This document shows positions 16,219-24,524 of a stretch of 50,333 bases of DNA, in pieces. Every line of letters begins with the position of its first letter. Within the stretch, counting starts at the first letter, position 1. Source of the DNA: Deltaproteobacteria bacterium (GTDB lineage Bacteria > Myxococcota_A > UBA796 > SXON01); NCBI GenBank assembly GCA_947490345.1, contig CANLGL010000036.1, positions 1 through 50,333 of the forward strand, read 5' to 3'. Below the pieces are notes generated by a model that saw only the letters and a program-made list of their open reading frames with translations, made no database searches and had not been told where the DNA came from. The translations under genes and the position numbers were made by a program.

Positions 16219-17550
16219 ATGCGCCAGGCCCAGCCGCCTTCGTCAGAAACGGGATCGGGCGCATCGCGGCGCCTCCTGGTCGTCGGCATGGCCCGAAGCG
16301 GGTGCGCCGCCGCGAAGCTGGCGTTGTCGCAGGGGTGGTTGGTCACGTGCACCGATCGCCGGGCCGACGCCCCACGCATCGAGGGCACGACGGCGGTGTA
16401 CGGCGAGCACCGGCTCGCGGATTTCCTGGGCGCCACGCGCATCGTGGTCTCGCCGGGGGTTCCCGCCCGGATGCCGGAGCTGGTCGCGGCGCGTGACGCG
16501 GGCGTGGACGTCATCGGGGAGCTGGCGTTCGCGGCGGAGGCGCTCAGCTGCCCCATCCTGGCCGTGAGCGGCACCAACGGCAAGAGCACGACCACCCACC
16601 TCCTCGCCCAACTGTGCGCCAACGCCGGCCTGCGCACCTTCGAAGGCGGGAACATCGGCCGCCCCCTGTCGGAGGCACCACGCTCGGAGTGGGACATCGC
16701 CGTGGTCGAGGTGTCCTCGTACCAGATGGAGCTGCCTGGCCATTTCCGCCCTCGCGCCGCCGTGATCTTGAACCTCACTCCCGATCACCTCGAACGGCAC
16801 GGCACGATGGAGGCTTACGGTGAGCACAAGGCGCGGCTCTTCGCGCGAATGGGACCTGACGACGCGGCCATCGTGCCGGCGGACGACGCCCGGCTCCGCA
16901 GGTTGACGGCGGAGCTTCCGGGTCGGCGCTTTCTCCTTGGCGGCCACCCCGGGGTGCGCGTCGAGGGCGAAGCGTTGGTGCTGCGTGGGGTGCACGATCC
17001 GGGGGAGGTGCCCCTCGCTGGCTTCGGTCTCCCCGGAAAGCACAATGTCGAGAACCTGGCCGCCGCCGTGCTGCTGGCGGTCTGCGGGGGCTTGTGGCGT
17101 CGTGAGTTGGATGTGACGAAGTTGACGGGACTCCCCCACCGCATGGAGCGGGTGCACGAGGGCCGCGGCGTGGTGTGGATCAACGACAGCAAGGCCACCA
17201 ACGTCGACAGCGCGCTCGCCTGCTACGAAGGCTGGAGCACGCCCTTTGTTGCCCTGGTCGGCGGCCAGGGCAAGGCCGGGGCGCACTACGAGCCGCTTTT
17301 GGAGCCGCTCCGGCGCGCCAGGCACGTGCTCTGCTTCGGCGCTGAAGGGCCGGTGATCCACGCCGCGTTGCGCCGAGCGGAGGTGGCGGCGGAGCTGGTA
17401 CCCACGCTGGCCATGGCGGTGCGGCGCGCCGCGGAGCTGGCTCAGACCGGAGACGCGGTGTTGTTGTCGCCCGCGTGCGCGTCCTTTGACGAGTTCACCG
17501 ACTTCGAGCACCGGGGGCGCCGCTTTGCGGAGCTAGCGAGGTCGTCGTGA
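16219..17550 (+). CDS. murD: UDP-MurNAc-L-alanine:D-glutamate ligase MurD
   Basis: 443 residues. Adds D-Glu to UDP-MurNAc-L-Ala. Motifs: N-terminal Rossmann 'VVGMARSGCAAAKLAL', 'VVSPGVP', P-loop 'VSGTNGKSTTTHLL', 'GGNIGRPL', 'VEVSSYQME', 'LNLTPDHLERHGTMEAY', 'GKHNVENLAAA', 'LPHRMERV', 'WINDSKATNVDS' and 'LLSPACASFDEF'. Standard position after mraY with a 9-nt gap. The normal next genes ftsW and murG do not follow directly; a GNAT gene overlapping by 4 nt comes instead. Confidence 0.95.
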   Translation: MRQAQPPSSETGSGASRRLLVVGMARSGCAAAKLALSQGWLVTCTDRRADAPRIEGTTAVYGEHRLADFLGATRIVVSPGVPARMPELVAARDAGVDVIGELAFAAEALSCPILAVSGTNGKSTTTHLLAQLCANAGLRTFEGGNIGRPLSEAPRSEWDIAVVEVSSYQMELPGHFRPRAAVILNLTPDHLERHGTMEAYGEHKARLFARMGPDDAAIVPADDARLRRLTAELPGRRFLLGGHPGVRVEGEALVLRGVHDPGEVPLAGFGLPGKHNVENLAAAVLLAVCGGLWRRELDVTKLTGLPHRMERVHEGRGVVWINDSKATNVDSALACYEGWSTPFVALVGGQGKAGAHYEPLLEPLRRARHVLCFGAEGPVIHAALRRAEVAAELVPTLAMAVRRAAELAQTGDAVLLSPACASFDEFTDFEHRGRRFAELARSS

Positions 17551-18032
17551 TCGTCCGTGTCGTCGAGGAGCGGGACTTCGACGCCATCGCGGCGATCACC
17601 AATCCGTACATCCTCGAAACCTCGATTCACTTCGCGTCGGAGCCGGTGTCCGGGGACGAGCTGCGCGACCACTGGGTCGAGGGCCGCGACCGCTACCCGA
17701 TGTTCGTCGCCGAGGTCGACGGCGTGGTCCTCGGCTACGCCAAATCCTCCAGCTTCCGGGCACGCGCGGCCTACGCGGGGACGGCTGAGCTGGGCGTCTA
17801 TGTGGACCGGCGTCACCATCGTCGCGGGATTGCCCGGGCGCTGTATGAGGCGCTCATTCCCGCGTGCCGCGAGCGAGGATTCGTCGTGCTGGTCGCGGGG
17901 GTGGCGCTTCCCAACGACGCGTCGGTCGTTCTCCACGAGGGCCTTGGTTTTGTGCCGGTGGGCGTGTTCCACCGCGTCGGCTACAAGTTCGGGCAGTTTC
18001 ACGACGTCGGGTTCTGGGAGTTGGCTTTGTGA
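17547..18032 (+). CDS. GNAT N-acetyltransferase, phosphinothricin acetyltransferase-like
   Basis: 161 residues. The sequence has the GNAT fold with acetyl-CoA-binding loop 'HRRGIARAL' (R/Q-x-x-G-x-G/A motif A), 'AELGVYVDRRHH' before it and 'LHEGLGFVPVGVFHRVGYKFG' at the end, which matches the Pat/Bar/YncA group that acetylates phosphinothricin-like or amino-acid substrates. The start overlaps the murD stop (GTGA-type overlap), so it is translated with the dcw operon. Whether its substrate relates to cell wall amino acids cannot be told. Length and motifs are normal. Confidence 0.85.
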   Translation: MIVRVVEERDFDAIAAITNPYILETSIHFASEPVSGDELRDHWVEGRDRYPMFVAEVDGVVLGYAKSSSFRARAAYAGTAELGVYVDRRHHRRGIARALYEALIPACRERGFVVLVAGVALPNDASVVLHEGLGFVPVGVFHRVGYKFGQFHDVGFWELAL

Positions 18033-19351
18033 GGCGACGCGTCGGGCTACCAGGACAGATGCGCCTTCTGCTCTGGCTCTCCGCTTGCAACTCAAGCGGA
18101 AGCATCGACTTCACCGAACCCGACGACCCCGCCGACACGGGCGGGCCCGGCGACACCGGCAGCGAGCTGGTTCCCGGCGACACCGCCGCGACGGACACCG
18201 AAGACACCGGCACCGAGCCGGCCACGCCGACCGCCCCCGTGCTCATCGACCTGGACTGTCCCGGCCCCATTCCCGACGCGGCGTCCATCCCCTGCGACAT
18301 CGTCGTTGCCTGGCCAGACGGCACCATCGAGGCCGGCGGTGTCGCGAATCTCAGTCTGCGCGGCCGGAGCTCCTCGGGCTTCCCCAAACACCAGTACAAG
18401 GTGGAGTTCGTGGACGACGCGGGGGATGGCCTGCCGGTCAGGCTCTTCGACCTCGGACGGGAGAGCGATTGGGTGCTCAACGGCATGTGGATCGACCGCG
18501 CGATGATCCGCAACAAGCTCGCCTGGGACCTGTTCAACGCGCTGGCGGAGGCCCCCGATCATGCCCCGGAGTCGGTGTACGCCGAGCTCACGCTCGACGG
18601 AGGCTACCTCGGTGTCTTCCTCCTCAACCAGATGATCGACCGCGACGCCTCCCGACTGGCGTTCGCGCCCGACGATGGGACGGGCGCTCGCTTTATTGTC
18701 TCGGCGGACGAAGAGGGCCTTGGCAGCGGAGTGCAATACGCATCCTGGAAGTTCGACTACCCATCCGAGGCCGAGCAGACCGCCGCCGTGCGCACTGGCA
18801 TCACGTCGAGTCTCGGCGATTGGGAGGATGCGATCCGCGGCGGGGGTGACCCCTTCGAGTTCATGGACCTCGACAGCTTCGTCCGCTTCGTCCTCATCGA
18901 AGAGTTCATGAAGAACAACGACGGCTACTTCCTGAGCCACCGCGTCTGGAAGGGCGATGACGGCATGCTGCGGATGGTCCCCTGGGACCTGGACCTGACC
19001 CTCGGGCAGCCCAACTACAACGAGAACTGGCGCACCGACACCTGGATTGCCTACCGGTCCGAGATGATCACGGGCAGCGAAACACCCGCGTTCAATGACC
19101 GGTTCACGGAGATGTGGCGCACGGCCAGGGAGGGCGAGCTGGCGACCGACGCGGTGATGGCGCGGATCGCGGCGCAGCGGGCGACCATGGGCGATGCCGT
19201 CGCTCGGAACTGGGAGACCTGGGACATCAGCGCCGTGGACTTTGGCGGCGAACTCTACGTCGTCGCGAGCGCGGAGGAGGAGTACGAGCGGGTGGACGCC
19301 TGGGTGCGCGCGCGGTTGGAGTGGATGGACGACAACGTCGCGGGGTACTGA
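18029..19351 (+). CDS. CotH-kinase-like lipoprotein
   Basis: 440 residues from GTG 18029, which overlaps the GNAT stop; an internal ATG at 18059 would give a signal of only 9 residues before the lipobox Cys (LSAC). An Asp/Thr/Gly-rich linker follows (DTGGPGDTG style, to about residue 75). Residues about 100-420 match the CotH family: 'LSLRGRSSSGFPKHQYKVEF', 'DWVLNGMWIDRAMIRNKLAW', 'LDGGYLGVFLLNQ', 'MKNNDGYFLSHRVW' and 'MVPWDLDLTLG' with the DLD motif. Spore CotH is an atypical protein kinase; most secreted bacterial homologues have unknown substrates. Here it should sit on the cell surface. Interrupts the dcw cluster. Confidence 0.85.
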   Translation: MRRRVGLPGQMRLLLWLSACNSSGSIDFTEPDDPADTGGPGDTGSELVPGDTAATDTEDTGTEPATPTAPVLIDLDCPGPIPDAASIPCDIVVAWPDGTIEAGGVANLSLRGRSSSGFPKHQYKVEFVDDAGDGLPVRLFDLGRESDWVLNGMWIDRAMIRNKLAWDLFNALAEAPDHAPESVYAELTLDGGYLGVFLLNQMIDRDASRLAFAPDDGTGARFIVSADEEGLGSGVQYASWKFDYPSEAEQTAAVRTGITSSLGDWEDAIRGGGDPFEFMDLDSFVRFVLIEEFMKNNDGYFLSHRVWKGDDGMLRMVPWDLDLTLGQPNYNENWRTDTWIAYRSEMITGSETPAFNDRFTEMWRTAREGELATDAVMARIAAQRATMGDAVARNWETWDISAVDFGGELYVVASAEEEYERVDAWVRARLEWMDDNVAGY

Positions 19352-19360
19352 GCGGCTCGC

Positions 19361-21142
19361 TCACTTCTGGAGCACGTCCCACTTGGGCCGCTCCCATGTG
19401 CCTTTGAGCGCGGTCTCATCGGCAAAAAAGGTGCGCGCTTCTTTCTCGCGCGCGTCGATGAAGGCGACGAAATCGAGCTGCTGGTCGGAGGTGCCGACCG
19501 ACGTTGCCCACTGCCGGATCATGTCGTTGGCGGGCAGCGTGCTGCGACCGGCGAGCGCGACGAGCGGCCAGCGGAGCCCGGTGAAGCCGGTGGGCGCCTG
19601 GTAGCTGCGCCAGACCAGCTCGGTGCAGACCAGAGCGTGGTCGGTCGCGAAGTCGAAGTCGAAGTCGTACGGCTTGCCGTAGTGGAGGAACGCCGCCGCG
19701 ATCGCCCGCGCCTTCTCCAGTTTGGACAGCCGCGGGCGCAGCGCCGCGACGTAGTCGCCGGTCACGTGCGAAAGCGGCGAGAGCGAGATGCCCTCGCTGA
19801 TGGCCTCGATGACCGGCACCGTCTCGTCGCCGTCGCCCGACAAGAAGCGAGCCCAGGCGCGTGGCGCGCGGCGGGCCAAGTGCGCTGAAAGTGAGCTGTC
19901 ACCGCTCTCGCGGAGGACCCAGGCCTTGACCTCAGCGTCGTCGGCCCACGCCTCGAGCGCCGCCGGCTCGCCCACCCACAACATGGCGTGCGGCCAGAAT
20001 CCGGGGAGGCCGACGTTCGACAGGTACCAGTTCTTCCGCCCCACCATGACGTCGCCGGGCTCGAGCTTGGCCGCCAGCTCCACCTGCTGCTCTGAGGGAA
20101 CAAGGTACTTCCCGATCCGCCGCACGCGCGCGTCGCCCATCCATTCGGCCGCCTCGGACTGGACCGGAAACCACGTGCGCCGAAGACCGCGCTTGAGAAT
20201 CTGGCTGTCGGCGCGTGCGCCCGCCGTCACGCGCTTCAGTTGGCCCCGCTTCGAAATGGCCTCCAGGCTCCGCTCGATGTCGCTCCACAGCGCGTCCACA
20301 CCGAGGCGGCGTGCTTCGTCGCGCGCGCCGGCACCGAGCGCCAGGGCGGTCAGATACTGCTCCCCAGCGAGCACCCGCGCCTCGTCCCGGGCGCCGAGCA
20401 GGTCGCCGCGGAACCGGGACAGGGTTGCCTCCGGAAGGCCCCGCTCGGCGTGCGGCGCGTCGAGAAAGGTCTTGGCGTTGTCATGGGCCAAAAGCCGCGT
20501 CGCGACACGTCCGGCGGCGTCGTACAGCGCCAGCTCGGCCGCGTAGGTCAGCAGGTAGGCGCGGACATGGTAGGAGCGCTCCGCCCGGGACGGGTCGTAG
20601 GCGTAGTAGCCTTCCCAGTAGGCGCGTAGCCGATCGAGGTCGACCGTGTAGTCATGCAACGCGATCCACGTATCGAGCAGCGCCGCTTCCTCGTCGGGCC
20701 CGAGCACCGGCGGCAGGGTCGTGCCCTCCAACCGCTCGACGAGGCGGTCCAGCCCGGCCCGGTCATCCCGGTAGCGAGCGACGTCGATCGCGAAGGCCTC
20801 CTCGAACGCGTTGGGATCGAGTCGAGCGAGCGGCGCTTGATCCGCCTTCCACATCAGCACCCGAGCGGTGCCCGCGATGCCGACGCCCAGCAGCACGACG
20901 ATGGCGGTCGTGCGCCATGCGCGGCCAGCCGGAAGATCGGTGTAGAGCCGCCCTCGGAGCGCCGCGCCGAGCGCGATGAGCAACAGGGCGACGACAGCCC
21001 AGGCGATCACCAGCTCCGCGAACTCCGGAACCAGACGCATCCCCTGGTCTGCGGCCCAGAAGCCAGCGATCGCTCCCCCGCCGACCGGAAGCATCAGGGT
21101 TCCGAGGCGATCGAGGGCGGCACCGACAGAAGATCGAGTCAT
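19361..21142 (-). CDS. Membrane-anchored YiiX/YebB-like (permuted NlpC/P60) cysteine hydrolase
   Basis: 593 residues. Two or three hydrophobic helices lie in the first about 110 residues. A long helical region rich in Leu/Ala/Arg (about 120-345) has no recognised family. The C-terminal part has 'LEPGDVMVGRKNWYLSNVG...WPHAMLWVG' with H385, and 'ALVCTELVWRSY' with C506: the His-first, Cys-later order of the circularly permuted papain-like YiiX group. These enzymes cleave amide or ester bonds in peptides, lipids or cell wall; the substrate here is unknown. It is the only reverse-strand gene inside the dcw cluster and ends 9 nt from the CotH gene stop. Confidence 0.75.
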   Translation of the reverse strand: MTRSSVGAALDRLGTLMLPVGGGAIAGFWAADQGMRLVPEFAELVIAWAVVALLLIALGAALRGRLYTDLPAGRAWRTTAIVVLLGVGIAGTARVLMWKADQAPLARLDPNAFEEAFAIDVARYRDDRAGLDRLVERLEGTTLPPVLGPDEEAALLDTWIALHDYTVDLDRLRAYWEGYYAYDPSRAERSYHVRAYLLTYAAELALYDAAGRVATRLLAHDNAKTFLDAPHAERGLPEATLSRFRGDLLGARDEARVLAGEQYLTALALGAGARDEARRLGVDALWSDIERSLEAISKRGQLKRVTAGARADSQILKRGLRRTWFPVQSEAAEWMGDARVRRIGKYLVPSEQQVELAAKLEPGDVMVGRKNWYLSNVGLPGFWPHAMLWVGEPAALEAWADDAEVKAWVLRESGDSSLSAHLARRAPRAWARFLSGDGDETVPVIEAISEGISLSPLSHVTGDYVAALRPRLSKLEKARAIAAAFLHYGKPYDFDFDFATDHALVCTELVWRSYQAPTGFTGLRWPLVALAGRSTLPANDMIRQWATSVGTSDQQLDFVAFIDAREKEARTFFADETALKGTWERPKWDVLQK

Positions 21143-21173
21143 GTGAGCCAGTCTATACCGGGCCCGAATGCGC

Positions 21174-21193
21174 TATACTCTTGACCCGTCAAG
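21174..21193 (+). promoter_or_regulatory. Candidate ftsW promoter with dyad operator abutting the start codon
   Basis: TATACT (21174-21179) resembles a -10 box. It is followed at once by a perfect dyad CTTGAC-CC-GTCAAG (21180-21193), whose last base touches ATG 21194. A transcript from this -10 would start inside the dyad and be nearly leaderless. No good -35 is present 16-18 nt upstream, so an activator would be needed. This would give the second half of the split dcw cluster its own promoter. Confidence 0.4.
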
Positions 21194-22390
21194 ATGCTCC
21201 CGCCCGGACCCGCCATGCCGCTCACCCCCGCGTCCTCCCCCGCGACCCCGGCCCTGCCCACCGCCCGTCGCTACGACACCCACCTCCTGCTGCTGACCAT
21301 CGCTTTGTTGGCGTTCGGGCTGTTGATGGTGTGGTCGGCGAGTGCGTTCGTCGCCCAGGAGACCACACGCGACGGCTACCACTTCGTCGTCCGGCAAGGA
21401 ATCGCCATCGTGATGGGCGCCGTGCTTGGCGGGGCCGCGATGGTCACGCCATACCGAAAGCTACAGAAGCTCGCGCCGGCGCTCTACATCATGTCGATCG
21501 TGTTTTTGGGCGCGGTCTGGATGCCTGGCCTCGGCCACGCCGCCAACGGCGCCCAGCGCTGGTTCGGCGTCGCGGGTTTCCACTTTCAGCCAGCGGAGAT
21601 GCTCAAGGTCTCGCTGCTGATTGGTCTCGCGACGTGGCTTCACAAACACCGCGCTAATATCCATGATTTTCAGAATGTGCTGATCCCCGCTGGCGTGGTC
21701 ATCCTGCTCCCCTTGGTCTTGGTCATCTTCCAACCCGACTTCGGCTCGACGGCGATCACCGGGGTGCTGTGCGCGACGATGCTCTTCTTTGCTGGCCTCC
21801 GGATGCGCTGGATCATCGGCGTGTTTTCGTCCTTGGGGCTCGTGCTCGCGGTGGTCATGATCGCCGAGCCCTACCGCCGAGCCCGGCTGCTTTCGTTCCT
21901 GGACCCCTTCGCGGACTGCGCTGGGGATGGCTACCAGGTGTGCCAGTCGCTCCTCGCGCTCCACCACGGCGGTCTCGCGGGTCGTGGGCTCGGAGAGGGT
22001 TCGGCGAAGCTTCTCTATCTGCCGGAACCCTACAACGACTTCATCGCTGCGGTGCTTGGCGAGGAGCTCGGCCTCGCGGGCTTTGTGGTGCTCAGCGGGT
22101 TGTACATCGCGCTGGCCTGGAGGGGCTTTTCGATCGCCCGCCGCGCGCCGGACCTCTTTGGCAGCCTTCTTGCTTCGACGTTCACCGTGATGATCGTCGG
22201 TCAGGCCGTCCTCAACCTCGGCGTCGTGCTCTCCGTGGTTCCCAACAAGGGTCTCGTGCTGCCCTTCCTCAGCTACGGCGCCAGCGCCATGATGATGAAC
22301 ATCGCGGCCATCGGCATCCTGTTGAGCGTGTCCGCCGAGGCGCGCGCCGAAGCGGTGCCGCAGAAGGCCAAGGGTCCGGTGTTCGCGTGA
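21194..22390 (+). CDS. ftsW: Septal peptidoglycan polymerase FtsW (SEDS)
   Basis: 398 residues with about ten membrane helices. SEDS glycosyltransferase that polymerises lipid II at the division site with FtsI. Seen: 'NGAQRWFGVAGFHFQPAEMLKV' (family N.A.RW......QPSE..K), 'QPDFGSTAI' and 'PEPYNDFIAAVLGEELGLAG', the PE...DFI....EE.G signature, plus 'GLVLPFLSYGASAMM'. ATG 21194 is taken, with a possible internal start at 21215. It lies between a reverse-strand hydrolase and murC; murG, the lipid II synthase that normally follows ftsW, is absent here. It overlaps murC by one base. Confidence 0.95.
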   Translation: MLPPGPAMPLTPASSPATPALPTARRYDTHLLLLTIALLAFGLLMVWSASAFVAQETTRDGYHFVVRQGIAIVMGAVLGGAAMVTPYRKLQKLAPALYIMSIVFLGAVWMPGLGHAANGAQRWFGVAGFHFQPAEMLKVSLLIGLATWLHKHRANIHDFQNVLIPAGVVILLPLVLVIFQPDFGSTAITGVLCATMLFFAGLRMRWIIGVFSSLGLVLAVVMIAEPYRRARLLSFLDPFADCAGDGYQVCQSLLALHHGGLAGRGLGEGSAKLLYLPEPYNDFIAAVLGEELGLAGFVVLSGLYIALAWRGFSIARRAPDLFGSLLASTFTVMIVGQAVLNLGVVLSVVPNKGLVLPFLSYGASAMMMNIAAIGILLSVSAEARAEAVPQKAKGPVFA

Positions 22391-23763
22391 TGTTCCGGGG
22401 GAAGTTTCGGCGCATCCACTTCATCGGCATCGGCGGCTCAGGGATGTCCGGCATCGCTGAGGTCCTCTTGAACATGGGCTTTTCGGTGTCGGGCAGCGAC
22501 CTGAAGGAGGGCCCGGTGGTGGCGCGTCTCCGCGGTCTCGGCGGCGGGATCCACATCGGGCACGCCCCCGGAAACGTCGATGGCGCCGATGTCGTGGTGC
22601 GGTCGACCGCGGTGCAGGACGACAACCCCGAGCTCATCGCGGCCCTCGTTGCCAAGGTGCCGGTCATTCCTCGCGCGGAGATGCTCGCCGAGCTGATGCG
22701 CATGAAGTACGGCATCGGCGTGGCGGGAACGCACGGCAAGACCACGACCACGTCGATGGTGGCCAAGCTTCTACACAATGCGGGCTTCGACCCAACCGTC
22801 GTCATCGGCGGCAAGCTCGACACCTTCGGATCGAGCGCCCGGCTGGGGGCGGGCGAGTACCTCGTGGCCGAGGCGGACGAATCAGACGGGAGCTTCCTCC
22901 TGCTGGATCCGACGGTTGCGATCATCACCAACATCGATCCTGAGCACATGGAGCACTGGGGCGAGTTCGAGCGCCTCGTCGACGGCTTCGTCACCTTCGC
23001 CAACAAGGTGCCGTTCTACGGGTTCTCTGCGGTCTGTCTGGATCATCCAGTCGTGCAGCGAATCCTCCCCCGGTTGCGTCGCCGCACGCTGACCTACGGC
23101 ATGGCCGCGCAAGCCGACTACCGCGCCGATCGTGTGCGCCAATCGGGCCGGCAGCTGCAGTTCCGGGTGTGGCGTCACGGCGAGCCCCTGGGCGATCTTC
23201 ACCTCGATCAGCCCGGTCGTCACAACGTCCTCAACGCGCTCGCCGCAACCGCGGTTGCGATGGAGCTGGACGTCCCCTTCGCCCAGGTCCAGGCCGGTCT
23301 GCACGGCTTCGGTGGGGTCGATCGACGCTTCAGTGAGCGTGCCGACGTCGGCGGCGTGGTCATCGTGGACGACTACGCCCACCACCCCGTGGAGATCCAG
23401 GCGACCCTGTCCGCCGCGGCCGAAGGCTACGACGACCGTCGTATCATCGCAGTGTTCCAACCTCACCGCTACAGCCGTGTGGCCTCGCTGATGGAGGACT
23501 TCTGCCAGTGCTTCAACAGCGCTTCGGTGGTGCTGGTGCTGCCGGTGTACGCGGCCGGCGAGGCCCCTATCGAAGGCGCTTCGCAGGCGGCGCTGGTCCA
23601 CGGCATGTCGGAGCGCGGCCACCGCGGCGTCCAGCCGGTGGGCTCCGTTGACGAAGCCGTCGAGGCCCTGTTCGCGATGGTCCGCCCCGGCGACCTCGTC
23701 ATCACCCTCGGCGCCGGCGACGTCAACCGCGCCTGTGGGCTGCTCGCCGCCCGGCTGCAATGA
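22390..23763 (+). CDS. murC: UDP-MurNAc:L-alanine ligase MurC
   Basis: 457 residues from ATG 22390 (TGATG overlap with ftsW). Adds L-Ala to UDP-MurNAc. Motifs: 'HFIGIGGSGMSGIAEVL', 'SGSDLKEG', 'VVRSTAVQDDNPE', 'PRAEMLAELMR', 'GVAGTHGKTTTTSMVA', 'LVAEADESDGSFL', 'ITNIDPEHMEHWG', 'GRHNVLNALAA', 'DRRFSERADVGGVVIVDDYAHHPVEI' split over the linker, and 'FQPHRYSR'. Complete and normal length. It ends 4 nt inside the next, MurB-like, gene. Confidence 0.96.
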   Translation: MFRGKFRRIHFIGIGGSGMSGIAEVLLNMGFSVSGSDLKEGPVVARLRGLGGGIHIGHAPGNVDGADVVVRSTAVQDDNPELIAALVAKVPVIPRAEMLAELMRMKYGIGVAGTHGKTTTTSMVAKLLHNAGFDPTVVIGGKLDTFGSSARLGAGEYLVAEADESDGSFLLLDPTVAIITNIDPEHMEHWGEFERLVDGFVTFANKVPFYGFSAVCLDHPVVQRILPRLRRRTLTYGMAAQADYRADRVRQSGRQLQFRVWRHGEPLGDLHLDQPGRHNVLNALAATAVAMELDVPFAQVQAGLHGFGGVDRRFSERADVGGVVIVDDYAHHPVEIQATLSAAAEGYDDRRIIAVFQPHRYSRVASLMEDFCQCFNSASVVLVLPVYAAGEAPIEGASQAALVHGMSERGHRGVQPVGSVDEAVEALFAMVRPGDLVITLGAGDVNRACGLLAARLQ

Positions 23764-24524
23764 CCTTGGCGGCGCTGATTCGGGAGGAGGAGCCGATCGC
23801 GCGGCACCTGCCGCTGCGTGCGTCGCCGGGCACCTTCGAGCGCTGGGTGGAGGTGGCGGACGAGGCCCAGCTCGTGGCGACCATTCGTGCGGCGCGGGCG
23901 GAGCGGCTTGCGGTCCGGGTGGTGCCCCCGTTCCACGACGCGCTGCCGCCCGAGGGCGGCGTTTCCGGCGTCGCCCTTCGGCTGGGGGTCGGCTTTGAAG
24001 CGGTGGAGCGCCGCGGTGACCATTGGTTCGCGGGGGCGGCCGCTCCGTTGGCCCGGCTGGCGACCGTCGCGGGTTGGCCGGCCCTGGTGTCGGCGGGTGG
24101 TTGTGTGGGCGACGCCCTGGACGAGGGGTGGCTCGCGCCGGCGGTGGTCGGGGTGCGCCGCTTCAAGGGGCGCGGGGTCGAGGACATCGATGGCGCCTAC
24201 GTCGCGGAGCCGAAGGCGATGGTGCTCGGGGCCACGCTCAACGCTCGGGTGGCCGTCAAACCACTCCGAGCCGGGACTGCATTTCTGGAGCCCGGCAAGC
24301 GGGTGGCGCTCCGTGCGACCCTGGCGCGGGCTCAGTTGCCGACCGTTCGCCTATACGACGCCGCGCTCGCGGACGACGATCCGGCGGTGCTCGTCAACCG
24401 TGGCGAAGCGACTCCGAAACAGCTCCAGCTGCTGCTCCAGGCCGTGATCGAACGTGTTCGTGTGGCGACGGGTGTGGAGATCTCTGAACGACTGGTGGCC
24501 CCTGGGCGGGCCGGGAGGTGGTGA
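23760..24524 (+). CDS. Divergent MurB-like protein lacking the FAD-binding motifs
   Basis: 254 residues, shorter than MurB (about 300). It sits exactly where murB is expected (murC-murB-ddl), overlapping both neighbours. Residues 209-250 ('AVLVNRGEATPKQLQLLL...GVEISERL') align by eye with the MurB C-terminal domain (NFIVN.G.AT..DV..LI......V....G..LE.EV). 'AGTAFLEP' (171-178) looks like a remnant of the catalytic AGS.FKNP loop. Missing are GGGSN, the GIPGTVGGA loop and the Y-R-x-S motif that hold FAD and substrate. So this may be a remodelled UDP-MurNAc dehydrogenase, a non-catalytic paralogue, or a decaying copy with the true MurB elsewhere. Motif loss is seen; function is inferred. Confidence 0.6.
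   Translation: MTLAALIREEEPIARHLPLRASPGTFERWVEVADEAQLVATIRAARAERLAVRVVPPFHDALPPEGGVSGVALRLGVGFEAVERRGDHWFAGAAAPLARLATVAGWPALVSAGGCVGDALDEGWLAPAVVGVRRFKGRGVEDIDGAYVAEPKAMVLGATLNARVAVKPLRAGTAFLEPGKRVALRATLARAQLPTVRLYDAALADDDPAVLVNRGEATPKQLQLLLQAVIERVRVATGVEISERLVAPGRAGRW

Noticed and set aside
23760..24524. Calling the gene murB outright
   Set aside because: Position and the C-terminal match support it, but the FAD- and substrate-binding motifs are absent, so the symbol was withheld.
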